The notes under the pieces were generated by a model. That model did not search any database and was not told where the DNA came from. It saw only the letters and a program-made list of their open reading frames with translations. A program made the translations under genes and the position numbers. 10,280 bases of DNA, from NCBI GenBank assembly GCA_023381035.1, contig JAMCTK010000020.1:1-10280 (forward strand). The letters run 5' to 3'. Source of the DNA: Patescibacteria group bacterium. GTDB lineage: Bacteria; Patescibacteria; Microgenomatia; Levybacterales; UBA12049. Shown piece by piece: positions 6,431 through 10,280 of the stretch; position 1 is the first letter of the stretch, and the number at the start of each line of letters is the position of its first letter.

Positions 6431-6459
6431 TTTAAATAATTACTGTTTAGATGTATAAT
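6431..6459 (+). promoter_or_regulatory. serS promoter (leaderless placement)
   Basis: A perfect TATAAT (6454-6459) lies seven bases before the serS ATG at 6467, so the mRNA would start at or next to the start codon. A weak -35 candidate, TTTAAA (6431-6436, four of six), is 17 bases upstream. The whole rdgB-serS gap is 49 bases and leaves no room for a structured leader. Confidence 0.55.
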
Positions 6460-6466
6460 TGCAATT

Positions 6467-7705
6467 ATGTTAGATGTTAAATTTATTAGGGAAAATCCAA
6501 ATTTAATTGAGGAAAGCGCCAGGAATAAAGGTGTTGAGATTGATGTTTCGGCGTTATTAAAAATTGAAAAAGAGAAAAAAGAAATTGGAATTAAGGTTCA
6601 AAAATTAAGAGAAGAAAGAAACGCAGCAGCTAAAGAAAAAAATATTGAAAAAGGAAAAAAATTAAAAGAAGAGCTGGAAAGCCTGGAAAAAACTTTTAAT
6701 GAATTAAGCGAAAAGTTAAACAGCCTGCTACTTCAAATTCCAAACCCGGCAAAAAAAGACGTAAAACTAGGAAAAAATGATACCGAAAACGAAATCCTCA
6801 GAAAGGTCGGAACACCTAGGAAATTTGATTTTACCCCCAAGGATCATTTGGATCTTGGAGAAGCTCTGGAAATTATTGATATTCAGAGAGCTTCTAAAAT
6901 CTCCGGTTCCAGGTTTTACTTTCTGAAAAATGAGGCAGTAATGTTGGAATTTGCTTTAAAACAATTAGCTTTTGAAACCTTAATAAAAGAAGGATTTTCT
7001 CCTGTTTTACCTCCGGTTCTAATTAAAACAGAAGTAATGCGCGGCTTGGGATATATGGAAAACGGTGGAGATGAGGATATGTATGTTTTTGAGAAAGATG
7101 ACTTGGTATTGGTTGGAACAAGTGAGCAGTCGATTGTTTCCATGCATACGGATGAGATTCTAAACGCAAAAGACTTGCCAAAAAGATATGTTGGTTTTTC
7201 CACTTGTTTTAGAAGAGAAGCAGGTTCTTACGGCAAAGACACAAAGGGAATTTTAAGAGCTCATCAATTTGACAAGGTAGAAATGGTCTCCTTTGTTAAA
7301 CAAGGAGAAGATGATAAAGAACATGAGTTCTTGAGAGAAATTGAAGAGAAATTTCTGCAAACTCTCGAAATTCCCTACCAAGTTGTAAAAATGTGCACAG
7401 GAGACTTAGGATTTCCGGCAGCCAGAAAATATGATCTAGAGGCCTGGATTCCGTCTCAAGGCAAATATCGCGAGCTTACCTCTACCTCAACTACCACAGA
7501 TTTTCAGTCCAGAAGATTAAACATTAAATATAGAGAAGGAAATGAAACCAAATTTGCAGAGATATTAAATGGAACAGCTTTTTCAACAAGACCAATTATT
7601 GCGATTTTGGAGAATAATCAGCAGGAAGATGGATCAATTATTATTCCAAAAGCATTGGTAAAATATACAGGATTTGAAAGAATAGAAAAAAAGACCAAAA
7701 AATAA
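6467..7705 (+). CDS. serS: Seryl-tRNA synthetase (class II)
   Basis: The product (412 aa, normal length) charges tRNA-Ser, and tRNA-Sec where present, with serine. Residues 1-100 are the N-terminal tRNA-binding arm, a long antiparallel coiled coil rich in lysine and glutamate. The catalytic domain follows, with the T-S-E serine/ATP-pocket motif (218-220), class II motif 2 as F-R-R-E-A-G-S-Y-G-K-D-T-K-G-I-L-R-A-H-Q-F (248-268), the S-T-S-T-T-T-D-F-Q-S-R-R segment (339-350), and motif 3 as N-G-T-A-F-S-T-R (368-375) with its arginine. The motif 2 and motif 3 regions are complete, so the enzyme should be active. It appears to be a single gene with its own promoter. The tail is lysine-rich (K-K-T-K-K). 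No strong terminator is seen after the stop; only T-rich DNA follows. Confidence 0.96.
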   Translation: MLDVKFIRENPNLIEESARNKGVEIDVSALLKIEKEKKEIGIKVQKLREERNAAAKEKNIEKGKKLKEELESLEKTFNELSEKLNSLLLQIPNPAKKDVKLGKNDTENEILRKVGTPRKFDFTPKDHLDLGEALEIIDIQRASKISGSRFYFLKNEAVMLEFALKQLAFETLIKEGFSPVLPPVLIKTEVMRGLGYMENGGDEDMYVFEKDDLVLVGTSEQSIVSMHTDEILNAKDLPKRYVGFSTCFRREAGSYGKDTKGILRAHQFDKVEMVSFVKQGEDDKEHEFLREIEEKFLQTLEIPYQVVKMCTGDLGFPAARKYDLEAWIPSQGKYRELTSTSTTTDFQSRRLNIKYREGNETKFAEILNGTAFSTRPIIAILENNQQEDGSIIIPKALVKYTGFERIEKKTKK

Positions 7706-7784
7706 CCTTTTTTCTTCATTTTAGCTTTAATTGTTTTTCCCTTTAAATCAATCTAATTCACTATTTCTGAAGCCATTTTTTTTC

Positions 7785-7816
7785 TTGACATTTTTTTAGC
7801 AATAGATCACTATAAA
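7785..7816 (+). promoter_or_regulatory. Candidate promoter of the poly-lysine mini-ORF unit
   Basis: A perfect TTGACA (7785-7790) is followed by TATAAA (7811-7816). The 20-base spacing is longer than ideal, which lowers confidence. Transcription would begin near 7823, giving a leader of about 35 bases before the mini-ORF. Confidence 0.42.
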
Positions 7817-7843
7817 TTTAGCTTGATATTTTTTTAAGCACAG

Positions 7844-7853
7844 AGGGGGTGAT
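7844..7853 (+). promoter_or_regulatory. Exceptionally strong Shine-Dalgarno for the mini-ORF
   Basis: AGGGGGTGAT matches the extended anti-Shine-Dalgarno complement AGGAGGTGAT at nine of ten bases, and the tenth can form a G-U pair. The GGGGG core ends eight bases before ATG 7858. No other gene in the window has anything close to it, so the start is well supported. The GGG and the CCC just before the ATG could form a weak hairpin over it. Confidence 0.75.
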
Positions 7854-7857
7854 TCCC

Positions 7858-7890
7858 ATGCCAGCAAAGAAAAAGAAGAAGAAGAAATAA
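7858..7890 (+). CDS. Ten-residue poly-lysine mini-ORF (candidate leader peptide or micro-protein)
   Basis: The ORF reads Met-Pro-Ala and then seven lysines (AAG and AAA codons) to a TAA stop. It is supported by the strong, correctly spaced Shine-Dalgarno and by its place between promoter-like boxes and a strong terminator. A run of seven identical codons is the form of amino-acid attenuator leader peptides, and poly-lysine encoded by A-rich codons is known to slow or slip ribosomes. The stop codon ends two bases before the first arm of the downstream hairpin, so a ribosome at the end of the ORF would cover that arm. I do not recognise a named family. It could alternatively be a free basic micro-protein binding nucleic acid or ribosome, or a decoy start in a small RNA. 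Function is unknown. Confidence 0.55.
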   Translation: MPAKKKKKKK

Positions 7891-7891
7891 C

Positions 7892-7919
7892 ATTGGTAAG
7901 ATATTTGGAACTTACCAAT
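7892..7919 (+). promoter_or_regulatory. RNA hairpin H1 following the mini-ORF
   Basis: ATTGGTAAG (7892-7900) pairs perfectly over nine base pairs with CTTACCAAT (7911-7919), with a ten-base loop. Its 3' arm is also the 5' half of the palindrome at 7913-7932, so H1 and that second hairpin cannot form together. This is the arrangement used in attenuators, but no third switch onto the terminator stem is apparent. Confidence 0.6.
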
Positions 7920-7932
7920 TGATCAATTGGTA
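7913..7932. repeat. Perfect 20-bp palindrome (hairpin H2 or operator-like site)
   Basis: The half-site TACCAATTGA is followed directly by its exact reverse complement. As RNA it would fold with a small loop; as DNA it is a symmetric site of the size bound by dimeric regulators. Its right arm repeats ATTGGTA from 7892-7898, so the left arm has two competing partners. It lies four bases upstream of the terminator stem. Confidence 0.65.
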
Positions 7933-7935
7933 TCT

Positions 7936-7976
7936 GCCCTGAAGTAAGAGGAAAACTCCGCTTCAGGGCTTTTTTT
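7936..7976 (+). terminator. Strong intrinsic terminator between the mini-ORF and secA
   Basis: GCCCTGAAG (7936-7944) pairs perfectly with CTTCAGGGC (7961-7969), followed by seven T (7970-7976). The 16-base loop contains a small GAG/CTC inner pairing. It is the strongest terminator in the window and would separate the mini-ORF transcript from secA unless read through. Confidence 0.88.
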
Positions 7977-7977
7977 G

Positions 7978-7986
7978 TGGTAAAAT
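7978..7986 (+). promoter_or_regulatory. Extended -10 promoter of secA
   Basis: TGG followed by TAAAAT (7981-7986) forms an extended -10 element directly after the terminator T-tract. Transcription would start near 7993, giving a leader of about 39 bases. No -35 match exists, as that position is inside the terminator stem. Confidence 0.45.
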
Positions 7987-7990
7987 ACGT

Positions 7991-8025
7991 ATTAGCATAT
8001 GGCTAATTATCATAGCTAATGGTGG
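7991..8025 (+). promoter_or_regulatory. secA leader with alternative small hairpins and a weak Shine-Dalgarno
   Basis: ATTAGC (7991-7996) can pair with GCTAAT at 8002-8007 or with a second GCTAAT at 8015-8020. The second pairing brings the stem up against GGTGG (8021-8025), the only Shine-Dalgarno-like bases before the secA ATG at 8032. The stems are only six base pairs and AT-rich. Confidence 0.35.
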
Positions 8026-8031
8026 AAATTT

Positions 8032-10280
8032 ATGTTTGGTGCAATTTCGAAATTTTTTGATTCAAATGAAAAAGAAGTAAATAAGCTAAAGCCCCTCGTT
8101 GATAAGATCAATTCCCTAGAAGAAAAGATAAAAAAACTAAAAGACGAAGATTTTCCTAAAAAAACAGATCAACTAAAAAAAAGAATTTCAGACGGAGAAG
8201 TTTTAGAGGATATTCTACCGGAAGCTTTTGCGCTGGCAAGAGAGGCTGCTAAAAGAACAATCGGACAAAGACACTTTGATGTTCAACTTATGGCTGCGAC
8301 AGTTTTAGCAACAGGCAGAATTGCTGAACAAAAAACAGGAGAGGGAAAAACTTTATCTGCAGTTCCCGCCCTATATCTTCATGCTTTAACTGGTAACAAT
8401 GTTCATCTTGTGACGGTAAATGATTACCTTGCTCGCCGTGACGCGGGTTGGATGGGTCCTGTTTTTAATTTTCTTGGTTTAAAAGTATCCTCGATCATTA
8501 GTGAACAATCTTTTATATATGATCCTGAATTTATAAATTCAAGTGCACATGATTTTAGATTACTTCACTTAAAACCAATTACCAGAAAGGAAGCATATGA
8601 AGCAGACGTTGTATATGGAATCAATTCAGAATTTGGCTTTGACTACTTAAGAGACAATATGGCAACGGAAATTTCTCAGCTTGTCCAAAAAGGCTATTAT
8701 TATGCAATTGTTGACGAAGTTGATTCAGTTTTAATTGACGAGGCAAGAACCCCTCATATCATTTCCGCACCAGATGAGGCACCAACAGAAAAATATTACC
8801 AATATGCAAAACTGGTTGATAAATTAACTTCGGAAACAGATTACAAAATTGATGAAAAATTAAGAACAGCTCATTTGACCGAACATGGAATCGCCAAAAT
8901 AGAGAAGCTTTTTGGAATTTCTGACATTTATGAGAAAGATTTTGATACTGTTTATCATTTGGAGGCAGCATTAAAGGCAAGAACATTGTTTCATAGAGAA
9001 AAAGACTACATTGTAAAAGACAACGAAGTTATCTTGGTTGATGAATTTACAGGAAGATTAATGGAAGGCAGGAGATTATCAGAAGGTCTTCATCAAGCAA
9101 TCGAAGCAAAAGAAGGAGTGACAATTCAGCGCGAATCAAAAACACTGGCTACGGTTTCTTTGCAAAACTACTTCAGGATGTATGACAGGTTATCCGGAAT
9201 GACGGGAACTGCTGTTACGGAAGCTGAAGAGTTTAACAAAATATATAAGCTGGATGTTGTTGTTATTCCGACTCACCGTCCAATGACAAGAAAAGACGAA
9301 GGTGACGCCATTTATAAAACTGGAAGAGCAAAGATTGCTGCAGTTGCCGATTTAATTGAACAAGCGTACAAAAAAGGCCAACCGGTTTTAGTTGGAACTA
9401 CTTCGATTGAGAAAAACGACATCATTTCCCAAGCATTAAGAAGACGAGGAGTAAAACATGAAATCTTAAATGCTAAAAATCACGAAAGAGAAGCAGAGAT
9501 TATTGCTAAGGCAGGAGAAAAAAGTGCGGTGACTGTAGCTACAAACATGGCAGGACGTGGAGTCGACATTATTCTAGGAGGAGATACTCCTAAAAATGAA
9601 GACGGAACTTTAAAAACCGGTACAAAAGAGTGGGAAGCCTGGGAGAAAAAGCATCAAGATGTTTTAGATTCCGGAGGCTTAATGGTAATTGGCACAGAGC
9701 GTCATGAATCCAGAAGAATAGATAACCAGCTAAGAGGAAGGTCAGGAAGACAAGGTGATCCGGGTATTTCGAAATTCTTCGTAGCTTTAGACGATGAGAT
9801 AATGCGTCTTTTTGGTGGGGACACCATTTCCAATATCATGACCCGTTTCAATATGCCGGAAGATATTCCGTTAGAAAATCCGCTTGTTTCCAGAGCAATA
9901 GAACAAGCTCAAAGTAAGGTTGAGGGGTATAACTTTGATATCAGAAAACATCTGGTTGAGTATGACGATGTTTTGAATAAACAAAGAGAAATTATTTATC
10001 AGAGAAGAAAGGAAGTGCTAGAGGCAGGCGAGGAAACATCAGATCAGTTAAGGACAGATATAAAAGAAATGATTCATTCTTCAATTACTTCGATTGTTGA
10101 GCTGGCTTCTATCGATGTTGATCACAAAACTCCAAACGAACAAATCATTGATCAATTTGCAACAATAATTCCTTTTGATGAAAATTCTGTAAAACAGCTT
10201 GTTATGCAGTTAGAACAATTAAAAACGAATGATGAAAAAGTTGAATTTTTAACAAAATTAAGTGAAGATCTTTATGAGAA
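8032..10280 (+). CDS. secA: Protein translocase ATPase SecA (partial, C-terminus outside window)
   Basis: The first 749 codons of SecA are present and open to the window's end; the full protein should extend further. SecA drives unfolded secretory proteins through SecYEG using ATP. Seen in order are the Walker A motif T-G-E-G-K-T (102-107), the Walker B/DEAD-type D-E-V-D (228-231) within D-E-V-D-S-V-L-I-D-E-A-R-T-P, the second helicase half with T-N-M-A-G-R-G-V-D (504-512), and the arginine-finger motif Q-L-R-G-R-S-G-R-Q-G-D-P-G (566-578). The peptide-crosslinking and scaffold regions follow. Between the Walker motifs there is an added segment at about 159-186 before E-A-Y-E-A-D-V-V-Y-G, a feature I associate with CPR-type SecA. 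The ATG at 8032 gives the usual N-terminal helix and is preceded by GGTGG. The gene follows a strong terminator and has its own extended -10 box. Confidence 0.96.
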   Translation, partial: MFGAISKFFDSNEKEVNKLKPLVDKINSLEEKIKKLKDEDFPKKTDQLKKRISDGEVLEDILPEAFALAREAAKRTIGQRHFDVQLMAATVLATGRIAEQKTGEGKTLSAVPALYLHALTGNNVHLVTVNDYLARRDAGWMGPVFNFLGLKVSSIISEQSFIYDPEFINSSAHDFRLLHLKPITRKEAYEADVVYGINSEFGFDYLRDNMATEISQLVQKGYYYAIVDEVDSVLIDEARTPHIISAPDEAPTEKYYQYAKLVDKLTSETDYKIDEKLRTAHLTEHGIAKIEKLFGISDIYEKDFDTVYHLEAALKARTLFHREKDYIVKDNEVILVDEFTGRLMEGRRLSEGLHQAIEAKEGVTIQRESKTLATVSLQNYFRMYDRLSGMTGTAVTEAEEFNKIYKLDVVVIPTHRPMTRKDEGDAIYKTGRAKIAAVADLIEQAYKKGQPVLVGTTSIEKNDIISQALRRRGVKHEILNAKNHEREAEIIAKAGEKSAVTVATNMAGRGVDIILGGDTPKNEDGTLKTGTKEWEAWEKKHQDVLDSGGLMVIGTERHESRRIDNQLRGRSGRQGDPGISKFFVALDDEIMRLFGGDTISNIMTRFNMPEDIPLENPLVSRAIEQAQSKVEGYNFDIRKHLVEYDDVLNKQREIIYQRRKEVLEAGEETSDQLRTDIKEMIHSSITSIVELASIDVDHKTPNEQIIDQFATIIPFDENSVKQLVMQLEQLKTNDEKVEFLTKLSEDLYE

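Larger units (their letters stand above)
7706..8031 (+). other. serS-secA intergenic region holding a small transcription unit
   Basis: This 326-base stretch has no conventional gene. In order it holds T-rich DNA (7706-7784) in which I see nothing definite, promoter-like boxes (7785-7816), a very strong Shine-Dalgarno (7844-7853), a 10-codon poly-lysine ORF (7858-7890), two alternative hairpins sharing an arm (7892-7932), an intrinsic terminator (7936-7976), an extended -10 box (7978-7986) and the secA leader. Whether the RNA from 7823 to 7976 acts as an mRNA for the mini-peptide, as an attenuator for secA, or as a small RNA cannot be settled from sequence. Confidence 0.7.

Noticed and set aside
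6418..6466. Serine-responsive T-box upstream of serS
   Set aside because: Only 49 bases separate rdgB and serS and no T-box sequence is present; the mRNA is probably leaderless.
7685..7714. GAAAAAA / TTTTTTC pairing at the end of serS as a terminator
   Set aside because: The stem would be almost purely A-T with a long loop, too weak to call; it is explained by lysine codons followed by T-rich DNA.
7823..7976. SRP RNA, 6S RNA or another housekeeping small RNA in the serS-secA gap
   Set aside because: None of the conserved sequence elements I know, such as the GGAAG/AGCA core of SRP RNA, is present; the Shine-Dalgarno plus mini-ORF explains the unit better.
8759..8986. Antisense reading frame of 75 codons inside secA
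   Set aside because: The plus strand encodes clear SecA sequence; the antisense product shows no family features and no start signal.
1..10280. CRISPR array, tRNA, rRNA, insertion sequence or prophage elements
   Set aside because: I saw no regularly spaced repeats, cloverleaf, rRNA-like blocks, transposase motifs or terminal inverted repeats.

Overview
The window is AT-rich, gene-dense DNA in which most genes overlap or have gaps under 100 bases. It reads as a chromosomal segment of a small-genome bacterium, most likely a Candidate Phyla Radiation (Patescibacteria) member, perhaps of the Microgenomates side. The reasons are a SecA with an extra segment before its RDNM-type motif, an archaeal-type class I lysyl-tRNA synthetase, an RdgB with altered C-terminal motifs, archaeal-type CoA enzymes, and very little Shine-Dalgarno use. 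The lineage is an inference from protein style, not from a marker tree.

Layout. (1) Bases 1-399, minus strand: N-terminal part of a membrane-anchored protein with a VanW-associated peptidoglycan-binding type domain, running off the left edge. (2) Bases 400-435: a divergent promoter with two mirror-image -10 boxes. (3) Bases 436-3707, plus strand: three overlapping genes, namely a membrane-anchored family 1 solute-binding protein, a nucleotidyltransferase-fold protein, and a fusion of archaeal/eukaryotic-type phosphopantetheine adenylyltransferase with an archaeal GTP-dependent dephospho-CoA kinase (DUF359) domain. The last would perform both final steps of CoA synthesis in one chain. (4) Bases 3714-4265: a consensus-like promoter, then an intrinsic terminator, then greA. 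(5) Bases 4313-6417: lysS (class I) and rdgB, overlapping by four bases, behind a TATAAT box placed for a leaderless mRNA. (6) Bases 6431-7705: serS, again apparently leaderless. (7) Bases 7706-8031: no conventional gene, but a compact unit: promoter-like boxes, an exceptionally strong Shine-Dalgarno, a 10-codon ORF encoding Met-Pro-Ala followed by seven lysines, two mutually exclusive hairpins sharing an arm (one a perfect 20-bp palindrome), and a strong intrinsic terminator. (8) Bases 8032-10280: secA, running off the right edge.

Functionally this is mostly core information processing and secretion (GreA, LysRS, SerRS, ITP/XTP clean-up, SecA) plus a CoA and surface-binding operon. The two points most worth following are the fused CoA enzyme, a prokaryotic analogue of animal COASY built from unrelated kinase parts, and the poly-lysine mini-ORF with attenuator-like folding in front of secA. 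No rRNA, tRNA, CRISPR array, insertion sequence or phage gene was seen.
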